Positions 26,300 through 35,543 are shown, numbered from the stretch's first letter. The stretch: 64,000 nucleotides of DNA from PXAP01 sp964421595 (GCA_964421595.1 CAYQXY010000013.1:49894-113893), one strand, 5' to 3'. Notes: a model not told the origin generated them from the letters alone. Made by a program: numbers and translations.

Positions 26300-29200
26300 T
26301 TATGTGTTGTTTTTGCTGTTATCTGCAACAGGAAGACTGAAGTAAAAACTGCTTCCTTTCTGAAATTCACTTGTATATCCAACATTGCCGCCGGATTGTT
26401 CTACTATACTTTTTACAATTGCAAGGCCCAGGCCCATACCTGCTGACTTTGTTGTAAAGTTTGGAGTGAACATTTTTTCTCTTGCTTCAGGAGGTACACC
26501 ATAGCCGTTATCGCTTACGGTGACAAATGCCATATCTTTCTCCCTGGTTAGTTCGATCGTTATTTTGCCTTGCCTGTTTTTTGGTATTGCCTGTATTGCA
26601 TTTTTAAGTAAATTGATAAACACACGGTTAAGATGCATTTTATCGGTAATTACATAAAGCTTATCAATATTGTTGAGATTAATGGATATATCAATATTTG
26701 CAGTATTTGAGAACAGGCTGGCAGAGTTTGAAATTTCATTAATAATGTCCACCTTCCCTCTTGTTGTTGTTGGCAATTTGGCAAAATTAGAAAAGGCTGT
26801 TGCTATCGATGAAAGATGATCAATTTGTTCAACAAGATTTCGTGAAGTGTTTTTAAAAAGAACTTCCCAGTTGTCGATATTGTCTTTCCAGGCCCTCTGC
26901 ATATGCTGTATGCTGAGTTTCATGGGTGTAAGCGGGTTTTTTATTTCGTGGGCTATTTGTTTGGCCATTTCCCTCCATGCACTCTCTCGTTCAGATCTGG
27001 CAAGCAGGACAGCACTGTTTTCCAGTTCTGCAACCATCCTGTTAAATTCTTTTATAAGACTCCCTATCTCATCATCACTTTCATAATCAATCTGTTCATT
27101 TGTTTTTCCAATTGATAGTTCGCCCAGCCTGTCCTGGATCAGCTGAAGAGGTTTAGTTATAGTGTTGGATACTATTACCGCGATAAGAATGGTTATCAAT
27201 ATAAGAATCGCATAAATATTTGCCACAGCTACAACCAGAGTGTAAATTTCTTTTCTGAGCACAGATTGCCTGGTAAAATAGGGGAGGTTAAGATAGGCAA
27301 GCACCTCATTATGTGTATTGGTGAAGGGAACATAAGCTGAGAGATATGAAAGATTGCTAATTGATTCCTTATGCACAAACCTGGCACTTTTTTCAAGAAG
27401 CATCCCTGAATAGGCTTGCGGATTCATTTGTTCTCCGATCAATGCCAGGTTGAATACCTCTGGCCTTGAAGAGGTATAAAGATTACCTTCCAGGTCATAT
27501 ATGTTAATATCGGTATTAAAAACGTTGGACAATTGAATAAGCAAACCAGTAATATAGAAACTCATTTCCGGAGTTAATTCTCTCTCAAGTCCAAGCCGGT
27601 ATTCAAGTTCAACGATAACTGACTGAATTTTTTCACTGATATTCTCGTACTGTTTGTTCTCAAATTGTCTTATATTATAGTATATGGTTCCTGCTCCTAT
27701 AATTAGCAGTGAAAGAAGCAGGACACCTATCATTGAGAACTTTATTTTGTTCTTAAAGTCTATTTGCCATTTTCTGAGATTGAAGGACCTGTTGCTGATT
27801 AATAATGCCAGTAAAAATAGCAGATAGAAAAATACAAAATTGTACGAGAATGATGTCATTAGATCGACAATGCCTGTTACCGGCCTGCTCATTACAATTA
27901 CATTGTATTCATCTATTTGATAAACAAGGTGTTCGTATCCTTCTTTTACAACATACGAGAACTCTTCTCCGGGCTCCGGATCAAAACGTAATGACAGGGC
28001 ATATGGAAAAGTTCCGGACCGTGTAATTAATTGCTCATTATTGTATTTTGCATGTGAATACTGGACCATTAACGAGTTGGTTGAAAATTTTCCTTCAAGC
28101 AGCAGCTCAGGATACCCAAGGTGATCAACCATTAATTTGCTGTCAAGGGAAATGAAGAGGGTTTTTTCATAAGGGTATTCATCAAACTCGTAAACCACCA
28201 TGCCCAGATAACTGATTCTTCCGGTAAGATTATCAAGAAAGTAAAAACCTGAATTTGCAGAAACGGGCACGCCGCTATTATCCATCATTTCATGAAAAAA
28301 GGAATAGCAGTCCACCCACTCATTGTCAAGCTCCAGCAGCAGGTCTACTCCATGACCACATGAGGCTATCTGCAATTCATATTTTCTGAAATAACCTCCG
28401 AAGTAATTGTTTTCCAGGTAACCGATAAGGTCATAATCATCATGATCAGGTGATGAAAGCGATGCTTTAATAAAATCGTCATTCCTTAGATTGACTTCTA
28501 TTTCCCCGAGAAGGAATTCAGCAATCTGATCACGCTCATTAGCCAGATTTACGACAAGTACCTGTCTGATATTCTTTTCTTTCTCTCTGCTCTTATTGGT
28601 AATAAATGCAAGTGAAAATACAGATATAATGAAAATAAGATATAGCTGAAATGAATGAGAATAGCTATACCTGAAGTATCTTATCCCGATTATGCTGCCA
28701 GTAAGAACTGTGAAGAATGAAACAGCATATATACTAACACTGCCTTCAATATTTAGATAAATCAGAGTGCCGGCAATTAAGGAACCTGCAAATATTATAA
28801 TAAAGGTTTTTATTCCGACTAAAGTTGATGCCAGAAAAACAATTTTATCTGTAAAAATTACGAGAGACGCCAGGAGTAAGGCAAGGATAAAATACGCAAT
28901 GAAGCTGAATTGATTCAGATAGAAAAAATTATAAACCTCGAGTTGTATGTTTGAGTTAAATATTAGTCCGGAGAACAGATAATGAAAATAAAACATAAAG
29001 ACAACGAGAACACTGCTTAACAAGAATACCCGGCTGATGTTTTTAAAATTTTGCGGATTTGTATCCCTGTCCATTAACCTGAAATGCGATGAAAAACAAA
29101 TGCTTGCAAAGAGTATAAAAACAGAATTTATCAAAAAATCGCCCAGAGAAGGGAATGCCGGTGATTTCGCATAATGCTGCGGCTGAAACAGAGACAGGCT

Positions 29201-30019
29201 GCTGAATATCTCCGGGAAACCAGCTGAAAGCATAGTATGTCTTAACAATAACAGAAGAGCAATTACTGCAATCAGCCAGAGATTCTTTGCAGTGATAGAA
29301 TTAACCCTGAAAATATTAAAACTATGGTAGAGGAATAAAAGAAGAAGGATAAGCGAAATCGAATACAAAACACATGTCAGATCTGAGAATGTATTGCTAT
29401 AAACCGGAGGGTTTGGTTCAATAAGTGAGAAAAGGAATTCTCCGTCTTCATTTAAAATGATATTTTCCCCTTCAGGAGTGAATGCCAGCTCCACTTCAGG
29501 AAACAAGCCGAAATCAGGATGGAAATCGTTAATGAGAAATTCATTTTCAAAAACATAATCATGCTTTATAAGGATGAATCCCAGAAGTGTCAATGAATCA
29601 TTTATAGTGTGTCTGTTTACGACATACCAACCATTGCCGGGATTGATTACTTTTTCACTCTCTTTCAGAATTGATTCATTAATTTGAATCGGAACAAGGT
29701 TGCTGTTCCAGAACTTAAGGTTAACCCCCTGGTATCCAAGAATTACAATTCCTTTATTTTCATACAGATCGTAATAGTCAGATGCATGAACATTTTTAAA
29801 GGTATCCAGGCCTTCTTCTCTTATTGCTTCTGCCATTTTTTGCAGATTCATTTTGGTTGCATTCTCCTTTTCACTCAGCACAGATTGAAAATGCTCTGCA
29901 TTTATATTTTTAGAGTCAAGAAGATCACCATAATTCTCTAAAACCAGAGTTCCTGCAAATACAATTATAGCAATAATCAGATAGCGGTAATCAAGAAGGA
30001 TATTTTGGATATGTTTCAT
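26300..30019 (-). CDS. Very large multi-pass sensor histidine kinase (NtrY-like core)
   Basis: 1239 residues. An N-terminal membrane segment (about 12-30) and extracytoplasmic domain (to about 210), then a block of about eight membrane segments (about 215-470), a second extracytoplasmic domain (about 500-720), two more segments, a third sensor region and a last segment leading into HAMP (about 950-1000). The kinase core has HisKA with His1024 in IAHEIKNPLT, N-box NLLKNAIQA (about 1136), DNGYGVP (about 1170) and GMGLGLAIVKS (about 1194). HEIKNPLTPMKLSIQ is typical of NtrY-like kinases. No response regulator is adjacent, so its partner is unknown. It follows rlmH by 66 bases and is probably on the same transcript. 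Confidence 0.9.
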   Translation of the reverse strand: MKHIQNILLDYRYLIIAIIVFAGTLVLENYGDLLDSKNINAEHFQSVLSEKENATKMNLQKMAEAIREEGLDTFKNVHASDYYDLYENKGIVILGYQGVNLKFWNSNLVPIQINESILKESEKVINPGNGWYVVNRHTINDSLTLLGFILIKHDYVFENEFLINDFHPDFGLFPEVELAFTPEGENIILNEDGEFLFSLIEPNPPVYSNTFSDLTCVLYSISLILLLLFLYHSFNIFRVNSITAKNLWLIAVIALLLLLRHTMLSAGFPEIFSSLSLFQPQHYAKSPAFPSLGDFLINSVFILFASICFSSHFRLMDRDTNPQNFKNISRVFLLSSVLVVFMFYFHYLFSGLIFNSNIQLEVYNFFYLNQFSFIAYFILALLLASLVIFTDKIVFLASTLVGIKTFIIIFAGSLIAGTLIYLNIEGSVSIYAVSFFTVLTGSIIGIRYFRYSYSHSFQLYLIFIISVFSLAFITNKSREKEKNIRQVLVVNLANERDQIAEFLLGEIEVNLRNDDFIKASLSSPDHDDYDLIGYLENNYFGGYFRKYELQIASCGHGVDLLLELDNEWVDCYSFFHEMMDNSGVPVSANSGFYFLDNLTGRISYLGMVVYEFDEYPYEKTLFISLDSKLMVDHLGYPELLLEGKFSTNSLMVQYSHAKYNNEQLITRSGTFPYALSLRFDPEPGEEFSYVVKEGYEHLVYQIDEYNVIVMSRPVTGIVDLMTSFSYNFVFFYLLFLLALLISNRSFNLRKWQIDFKNKIKFSMIGVLLLSLLIIGAGTIYYNIRQFENKQYENISEKIQSVIVELEYRLGLERELTPEMSFYITGLLIQLSNVFNTDINIYDLEGNLYTSSRPEVFNLALIGEQMNPQAYSGMLLEKSARFVHKESISNLSYLSAYVPFTNTHNEVLAYLNLPYFTRQSVLRKEIYTLVVAVANIYAILILITILIAVIVSNTITKPLQLIQDRLGELSIGKTNEQIDYESDDEIGSLIKEFNRMVAELENSAVLLARSERESAWREMAKQIAHEIKNPLTPMKLSIQHMQRAWKDNIDNWEVLFKNTSRNLVEQIDHLSSIATAFSNFAKLPTTTRGKVDIINEISNSASLFSNTANIDISINLNNIDKLYVITDKMHLNRVFINLLKNAIQAIPKNRQGKITIELTREKDMAFVTVSDNGYGVPPEAREKMFTPNFTTKSAGMGLGLAIVKSIVEQSGGNVGYTSEFQKGSSFYFSLPVADNSKNNT

Positions 30020-30085
30020 TTTAGATTAGTAGGATCCGGGCATAACACGACTCGTATTGTTAATTCAGATATTTACAGTAAATAG

Positions 30086-30547
30086 CTATTCATGATGATA
30101 TGATTCTCCTTTAATAATGGTCATTGCCCTGTACAATTGTTCTGCCAGGATCAGCCTGACCATTTGATGAGTAAACGTCAATTCAGATAATGATACAACC
30201 TTGTTCGCAGCAGTATACAATTCATCGGAAATGCCGTATGCATCTCCTGTTACAAACACAACCTCCTTGTGCCCCTGAATAATTAATTTCTCAATAAACC
30301 TTGCAAATTTTTCAGAGCTAAAACTTTCCCCCTTTTCATCAAGAAGTGTTATATAAGAAGAGTTGCCGGCTACTGTACTGATCCGGTTTTCACGTTTTGA
30401 TCCGGAAGACCTTGATTTTTTTCCCTTTCCGCCGATGATTTTAATCTCAACAGGGATATAATGCTTAAGCCGGTTGATATAGATATTTATTCCTTCTTTA
30501 AGGTAACCTTCTTCTGTTTTTCCTGTAAATAATAGTGTAATCTTCAT
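30086..30547 (-). CDS. rlmH: 23S rRNA pseudouridine-1915 N3-methyltransferase RlmH
   Basis: SPOUT methyltransferase acting on assembled 70S ribosomes at the 23S helix 69 pseudouridine. At 153 residues it is close to the usual 155-157. The knotted SAM-binding motif VTGDAYGISDELY (about 99-111) and the C-terminal HQMVRLILAEQLYRA...GESYHH are diagnostic. It is divergent from the DUF4783 gene, a neighbourhood seen in other Bacteroidota, and a promoter-like TTTA-N19-TATATTTG lies upstream (30678-30708, minus strand). Confidence 0.96.
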   Translation of the reverse strand: MKITLLFTGKTEEGYLKEGINIYINRLKHYIPVEIKIIGGKGKKSRSSGSKRENRISTVAGNSSYITLLDEKGESFSSEKFARFIEKLIIQGHKEVVFVTGDAYGISDELYTAANKVVSLSELTFTHQMVRLILAEQLYRAMTIIKGESYHHE

Positions 30548-30677
30548 AATACTAATAATTCGCCGGGGAATTTGTTTTCGGTTTTTTATTTTTAAAGAAT
30601 AATTATTCTATATGATTGGCTTGCTTTTTGCTATGATCATCTGGATATGTCCTCACAACAACAGGTCGTAATATATG

Positions 30678-30708
30678 CAAATATAAACAAGCTGAGTATA
30701 TTAATAAA
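30678..30708 (-). promoter_or_regulatory. Probable promoter for rlmH
   Basis: On the minus strand: TTTA, 19 bases, TATATTTG, fitting Bacteroidota TTTG-N19-21-TAnnTTTG with one mismatch. Predicted leader about 125 bases. Confidence 0.45.
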
Positions 30709-30753
30709 TTTACTTATATTGTAAATGCAAATCTGTAATTAAATTGATTTAAG

Positions 30754-31200
30754 ATGTTATTAAAGAACCGTTTTCTGAAATTGTTTGCTTACGCCACTCT
30801 CTGTTTTGTTATAACCGGAACTGTAATGTCTCAAGATACTCCTGCCGGAATAGTTGAATCATTCAAAAAAGGTAATGCAAGGGAACTTGCCCGGCATTTT
30901 AACAATAACATTGAGCTTGTGGTTTTAGACAACGAAGATGTTTACAGCAAATCTCAGGCCGAACTCATCCTGAGGGATTTCTTTTCTGTAAATCCTCCTG
31001 TTAAATTTGATATGCTGCATCAGGGAGGCCCAAAAGCTTCACGGTTTGGTATTGGTAACCTGCAGACTAAAAACGGGAACTTCAGGATTCATTTTCTGCT
31101 GAGGCTCAAAGACAATATTTATCTGATACATCTTTTAAGGATAGAGAAGATAGAGGGAGCCTTTGTAATTCCTGAACCAGATAATCTTCTGGGCGATTAA
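30754..31200 (+). CDS. DUF4783 secreted protein (NTF2-like fold)
   Basis: 148 residues with a signal peptide (about 1-25, ending VMSQD). The mature sequence GIVESFKKGNARELARHFN...VYSKSQAELILRDFF resembles the first helices of SnoaL/NTF2-like folds and matches the DUF4783 pattern as I know it from Bacteroidota, where the gene often sits beside rlmH. Function is unknown; the family is small, single-domain and periplasmic. It is transcribed away from rlmH and converges with the sigma factor gene over a strong hairpin. Confidence 0.8.
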   Translation: MLLKNRFLKLFAYATLCFVITGTVMSQDTPAGIVESFKKGNARELARHFNNNIELVVLDNEDVYSKSQAELILRDFFSVNPPVKFDMLHQGGPKASRFGIGNLQTKNGNFRIHFLLRLKDNIYLIHLLRIEKIEGAFVIPEPDNLLGD

Positions 31201-31237
31201 AATATACGTGACTGTTTCAGGTCTGAACCGAAATAAT

Positions 31238-31274
31238 AATGCCTTATCCTTTTATATTTAAAGGATAAGGCATT
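31238..31274. terminator. Strong hairpin between convergent DUF4783 and sigma-factor genes
   Basis: A perfect 15-bp inverted repeat (31238-31252 with 31260-31274, core GCCTTATCC/GGATAAGGC) and a 7-base loop, sitting between two convergent genes. It lacks a long T-run on either side, so termination in both directions is likely from stem strength but not certain. Confidence 0.65.
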
Positions 31275-31323
31275 AACTTTGATTATGAAGAAGTATAAAC
31301 TGTTGTCAATAGACTTAATGGGA

Positions 31324-31839
31324 TCAGGATCTTCCCGGTTCATATTCCTCCAGGGATTTCATTAACTTCTTGCGGGAGAAGAAAATCCTGCTCTTCACAG
31401 TTCCTATATTCAGATTCAATTCGTCTGCAATCTCCTTATACTTATATCCGGATGTATGCATCTTAAACGGGATTCTGAATTCATCTTCAAGTGATTCTAC
31501 TTTATTATTTATTTCATCAAGCGATATCTGGGCATCGGGTTTGGATATTGCAGACTCCTCTGCTTTATTTAGGAAGTAGAGGTCTTTGGTATTGTCAAAA
31601 GTGGTATTTTGCTTAACCGACTTCCTGTAATTATTTATAAAAGTATTTTTGAGTATCGTAAATGCCCATGCTTTAAGATTTGACTGGTCAGTAAACTGTT
31701 CCCTGTATGTTAAAGCTTTAAGGAAAGTTTCCTGAACAAGATCTCTTGCATCTTCTTGATTTGCAGTTAAACTGTATGCAAATCTTTCAAGATTTTTTTC
31801 AAGGGTTACTAGTTGGTGGCTAAATTCGGTTGCAGTCAT
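31324..31839 (-). CDS. ECF-type RNA polymerase sigma factor
   Basis: 171 residues: sigma region 2 (about 15-80, DLVQETFLKAL and NLKAWAFTILKNTFINNYRK) and region 4 (about 115-165, GYKYKEIADELNLNIGTVKSRIFFSRKKL). No anti-sigma factor gene is adjacent, unlike FecI/FecR-type pairs. A very good promoter (31871-31902) lies 32 bases upstream. Proteins of this size and type in Bacteroidota include general regulators such as SigP of Porphyromonas gingivalis, which acts in type IX secretion control; any such role here is speculation. Confidence 0.93.
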   Translation of the reverse strand: MTATEFSHQLVTLEKNLERFAYSLTANQEDARDLVQETFLKALTYREQFTDQSNLKAWAFTILKNTFINNYRKSVKQNTTFDNTKDLYFLNKAEESAISKPDAQISLDEINNKVESLEDEFRIPFKMHTSGYKYKEIADELNLNIGTVKSRIFFSRKKLMKSLEEYEPGRS

Positions 31840-31870
31840 TGGAGTGGTTTTAGATATTGAATTCGTTTAA

Positions 31871-31902
31871 CAAAAGTAGCAACTTTATGAACACAAAACA
31901 AA
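31871..31902 (-). promoter_or_regulatory. Bacteroidota-type promoter of the sigma factor gene
   Basis: On the minus strand TTTG (31899-31902), 20 bases, TACTTTTG (31871-31878): a full match to the TTTG/TAnnTTTG consensus, about 32 bases before the ATG. Confidence 0.7.
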
Positions 31903-32372
31903 TTTTTTATTGATAAAAAGTCTAAATAAAAGTTAAAGTCTAGTAAACAGTTGCTTTTTAGTAATTTAGAAACATTAAAAATTATATAATGATTAAGTCT
32001 ATTATTGAAAAGTTAAACAAAAATAATATTTCAGATTTATAATCACATTGAAATTTCCGGTTTTTTTTATATCTGGGGAAGTCGAAACTCATCATGATTA
32101 ACTGAGAATGATTGAATAAAACAGTACTAAAAAATGAAACGATATAATTTCTTCGAACTATAAAGATAGAAAGTAAAACAGTGCGGTGGGAGTTGAACTA
32201 TTTAACGCAGGGTATTATTTAATAACCGTGTCGATATAGTGTATTAATGTTTCGTAGTTTTTTTTTTCATTTTTTTAAAATGCGCAGGGAACAATGCCTT
32301 AGGTTATCATAAACTCCGGATAAAAACATAATGAACAGTAATACAGGCGTTTATGATATGTGGAGCAGGTGT
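31903..32372. other. AT-rich intergenic region, no recognised gene
   Basis: About 470 bases between the sigma-factor promoter and the Hpt gene. I see no RNA family I recognise. An 18-codon frame begins at 31989 (MIKSIIEKLNKNNISDL, stop 32040-32042), too short to call. Around 32205-32221 there is an imperfect AT inverted repeat, and 32259-32278 is a T-rich run. It could carry a small RNA, or only regulatory sequence. Confidence 0.4.
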
Positions 32373-32786
32373 TTATTTTTTTAATTCTTTTTTAAGTTCC
32401 TTAACAACGATCTTAATTTCATTGATAATTTTCTTGACCAGAGCGGGGATAACAGCTTTTTCATCGGTGAAACTAATTGTGTTATTTAATTCAACAAGTT
32501 TCGGAATTACTGTATTCACTTCAAGATGTCTGAAGGAAGGAAGAATTTTATGAGCAATTTCCTTTATTTTCAACCACTCTTCCTGTTCCAGGTATTTTTT
32601 AAAATTCGCTGCTGCCTCTTCTGAACTTTGAACAAAGATGGAAACGGCATGATGCAAAAATTCATTATTATTGCCTGCCATTTTTTGAAGTTCAGTCAGG
32701 TTAAATAACGGGTCACCTTTCGTTCTCCCGCGATCAACAGCAATATTGTCCGGTATTTCTTGTCCCTTCCTGGCTTTTTTCATCAT
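32373..32786 (-). CDS. Hpt (histidine phosphotransfer) domain protein
   Basis: 137 residues, single four-helix Hpt domain. His79 in the segment IAHKILPSFRHL occupies the place of the phosphorylated histidine in the canonical HxLKGSS motif, followed by helices rich in Lys. The first 25 residues are basic and probably unstructured. The neighbours downstream of it in the cluster are a stand-alone receiver (32930-33346) and a LytTR regulator (33397-34152), on the same strand, suggesting parts of a phosphorelay whose hybrid kinase is elsewhere. Confidence 0.8.
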   Translation of the reverse strand: MMKKARKGQEIPDNIAVDRGRTKGDPLFNLTELQKMAGNNNEFLHHAVSIFVQSSEEAAANFKKYLEQEEWLKIKEIAHKILPSFRHLEVNTVIPKLVELNNTISFTDEKAVIPALVKKIINEIKIVVKELKKELKK

Positions 32787-32929
32787 CCGATATTGTATTT
32801 AACTCATCTTATCATATACTTTAAAAGCCTGATATCATCTTTTTCAGATATTCACGAATGGACCGGCTGCCTGTTTATATATCCACCCTCCGGATCATGA
32901 TGATCTGTCATGATGTTTCGTGGTGCTGA

Positions 32930-33346
32930 TCAACCCAGATATTCAGAAAGAATGTTATATAAAATTTTTTCTTTAACAGGCTTTTCAATATAGTCTGTAA
33001 AGCCTGCCTCCTGAATCTTTGTCAGATCTGATGAATCCAGGAAGCCGGTTTGAGCAATGACAACAGTTTCTTTATTTTCAGCACGCAGGCGTTCTATTAC
33101 ACCAAAACCGTTAAGCACGGGCAGCCGTATATCCAATAATACAAGGTCAATTTTATTATTGAAGAAGGTTTTTATAGTTTCTTCCCCGTCAATTGCTGAG
33201 AAAAGATTTGCATTGGTTTTATTCAGCAAATATGTCAACATTTCAAGGGAATAAAAATCATCCTCGGCAATTAATATATTTTTTCCTGTAAGAATGGGTA
33301 TGATATTATCACTTTTATTAGCTGCTGATATATTAACTTTTTTCAT
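32930..33346 (-). CDS. Stand-alone response regulator receiver
   Basis: 138 residues. A 20-residue lead, then a CheY-like receiver domain: acidic pair Asp29/Asp30 in LIAEDD, phospho-acceptor Asp72 in LVLLDIRLP, the Thr switch near 99 (AQTGF) and the conserved Lys in YIEKPV. There is no output domain, so it must act through another protein, possibly the Hpt protein next to it. Gap to the LytTR regulator start is 50 bases to its stop; they may be one transcript. Confidence 0.92.
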   Translation of the reverse strand: MKKVNISAANKSDNIIPILTGKNILIAEDDFYSLEMLTYLLNKTNANLFSAIDGEETIKTFFNNKIDLVLLDIRLPVLNGFGVIERLRAENKETVVIAQTGFLDSSDLTKIQEAGFTDYIEKPVKEKILYNILSEYLG

Positions 33347-33396
33347 TCCCTGTTACTTAAAGGATTGAATAATAGTTCTGTAAATGGCATCTAAAA

Positions 33397-34152
33397 TCAC
33401 TGTCGATGAATCAGGCGTTTAAGAAATTCTTCGCTTCTGCGTGTTGCTACTTCCAGCTCTTCACCATTATGCATAATAATGTAACCCTCCGCCTTCTTGT
33501 AGGAATGGAGATAATTCAGATTAATTAGAAATGATTTATGAATGCGGAAAAACATGTCGCCGGGCAGTATCTGTTCCAATTGCTTAAGACTTCTTGAAAC
33601 CAGATAGTTAAAGTTGCCGGCAAGATAGATCTTGCAATATGATTCCTGTGCCCTGCAGTATATTATATTATGTATTTTTTCAATCTGATAGCCGTCTTTT
33701 GTTGGAAGTGCAATACTGTTATACGCAAACTTGTCAGTCTGAACATTGTGAAGAAGGGTGCTGGTTCTGATTTTATTATCTGCCGCAGAGGCCTCCAGGT
33801 TTTCAATCCTGTCCATTAGCTCTTTTAGCTCATCAATTTTTACCGGTTTTATTAAATAATCAAAAGCAGCAACTTTAATTGCATCAATTGCATAATGCTC
33901 ATATGCCGTGCAGAACACTACACGAAAAGGGATCTCATTAAAATGATCCAGAAGGGCAAACCCATTCTGTCCGGGCATTTTTATATCAAGAAATACCAGA
34001 TCAGGATTATGCTTTTTTATGGCTACTACACCTTCGGGTACGGAAGATGCCGTATCTACAACCTCCAGTCTTCCATTGAGAAATGTCCTGATTAGTTGCT
34101 GTAATGTTGATCGGGCATATTTCTCATCATCGATAATTATGCAACTCAGCAT
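33397..34152 (-). CDS. LytTR-family response regulator
   Basis: 251 residues from ATG at 34152. A TTG at 34191 would add 13 residues ahead of the first receiver strand, so the ATG is preferred. Receiver domain (about 1-120) with IIIDDE, phospho-acceptor Asp56 in LVFLDIKMPG, Thr near 84 and Lys in LIKPVK; LytTR DNA-binding domain (about 150-250) with IIYCRAQESYCKIYL and FFRIHKSFLINLNYL. Such regulators normally pair with a LytS/YehU-type histidine kinase; none is next to it. Confidence 0.93.
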   Translation of the reverse strand: MLSCIIIDDEKYARSTLQQLIRTFLNGRLEVVDTASSVPEGVVAIKKHNPDLVFLDIKMPGQNGFALLDHFNEIPFRVVFCTAYEHYAIDAIKVAAFDYLIKPVKIDELKELMDRIENLEASAADNKIRTSTLLHNVQTDKFAYNSIALPTKDGYQIEKIHNIIYCRAQESYCKIYLAGNFNYLVSRSLKQLEQILPGDMFFRIHKSFLINLNYLHSYKKAEGYIIMHNGEELEVATRRSEEFLKRLIHRQ

Positions 34153-34458
34153 TAATGGTTTGGTTTGATTATGGTGGAAACTTAGGCGCAAGGTACAAAA
34201 AAAATAATGAGATTCTGACCAAAATTATTGTATTAATGATTTTAAGATATCATGTACAAATAAAATTGTAAGATTATCAGTAAACAGGCTACCAGTGAAT
34301 GTATGAAACAGATTATAAATTACGGGTAATTCAGGGAGAAATGCAATATCGTCTGGATAATGATATTGTAATAGACATAAATTAACCTCAATAATTAGAA
34401 TGAGCCGGGCAAACCGAAATTTCCACTTTCAGGGTCAGCTGATCTGATGCCATGCAAC

Positions 34459-35340
34459 TTAAATGGTTTTAAGAATATTTTGAAAATGGGTAACCGATTC
34501 TACCTTTACAAGGTTGGATGGCAGATTTCCATCAATTTCCCTGACCTGGTATCCTGTGAAAAATATGGTTTGGGAGGGAAATGTTTGGGCAATTTTCTCC
34601 AGATAATTTTTTAAATAAGATTCTGAAATACCTGTTGTAAAAGATGTAAGCATATAATCTGCTTTCTGGATCCTGTTTATTATTTTCAGGTCATCAAATG
34701 GGACAGTCTGTCCTAGATAAATTACTTTTACACCTTTTTTCTTTAAAATGTAGGAGTAAAACAGAAGGCCAAGTTCATGCAGTTCATTTTCATGAAGAAA
34801 CAGAATAAAAGTTGCATGGGCTTCCTTTAATGCCGGGGCCTGGCCATCAATAGCAACTATCAGTTTCTGCCTCATCAGGTTAGAAACAAAGTGTTCCTGT
34901 GCAGGATTTATCGAACCAGTCTGCCATAAAAGTCCGATTTTTTCAAAAAACGGATGCATTATCTGGACCAGAGTCTCTTCAAAGCCGATTCTTATGATTG
35001 AATCTGAAAGTATTTTGTCAAATTTCCATTCATCAAGTTCCAGCATGGAAATAATCAGATTTTCAATCTGGGTACTGGAATCACTGGTTTCCCTTGAAAT
35101 ATGAATTACTTTTTCCTTTAACTCATTAGTGCTGAGTTTTGATAAATAGGAAATTTTAAGGCCGTTCCTGTTCAGAATGGATATGTTTAAAAGCTTCTTC
35201 AGGTCATTATCGCTATATAGTCTAATATTAGTGCTTGTTCGCTCAGGAACAACAATCCCGTATCTTTTTTCCCAGATCCTGATTGTATGAGCTTTTATAC
35301 CGGAAAGATCTTCCAGGTCTCTTATGGAATAGCTAGCCAT
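34459..35340 (-). CDS. MerR-family regulator with B12-binding domain (CarH/LitR-like)
   Basis: 293 residues from ATG at 35340; the upstream TTG at 35448 adds 36 residues without MerR similarity and is rejected. MerR winged helix (about 1-70, SIRDLEDLSGIKAHTIRIWE), a helical bundle (about 85-165) and a Rossmann B12-binding domain (about 170-293). The helical bundle carries W-x9-EH (Trp139, Glu149, His150), the signature of CarH-type photoreceptors, and the Rossmann part has ELHELG with His188 where DxHxxG supplies the cobalt ligand. The His that follows Trp in Thermus CarH is Gln140 here. No carotenoid genes are nearby. It may be a light or cobalamin sensor; not proven. Confidence 0.88.
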   Translation of the reverse strand: MASYSIRDLEDLSGIKAHTIRIWEKRYGIVVPERTSTNIRLYSDNDLKKLLNISILNRNGLKISYLSKLSTNELKEKVIHISRETSDSSTQIENLIISMLELDEWKFDKILSDSIIRIGFEETLVQIMHPFFEKIGLLWQTGSINPAQEHFVSNLMRQKLIVAIDGQAPALKEAHATFILFLHENELHELGLLFYSYILKKKGVKVIYLGQTVPFDDLKIINRIQKADYMLTSFTTGISESYLKNYLEKIAQTFPSQTIFFTGYQVREIDGNLPSNLVKVESVTHFQNILKTI

Positions 35341-35543
35341 ATTTGGTTTAATTGTTAATGATTTTATCAGTTCCTTTATACATTCTGTTGCCTGTCCACT
35401 CAGGGCTGGAATATGCCTGCTCCACGTAAACATGGTTGAATAGCACAAAACCAGGGCATAAAAAGTATTGGGTTTGTATAAACTATTTAATTAACAAATA
35501 AAACAAAAAAAAGTTTTGATTTATATGAATCAGGCAGGTTTAA

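Noticed and set aside
32205..32221. Imperfect AT inverted repeat as a regulatory hairpin
   Set aside because: Low stability and AT-rich background; listed only as part of the unexplained intergenic region.
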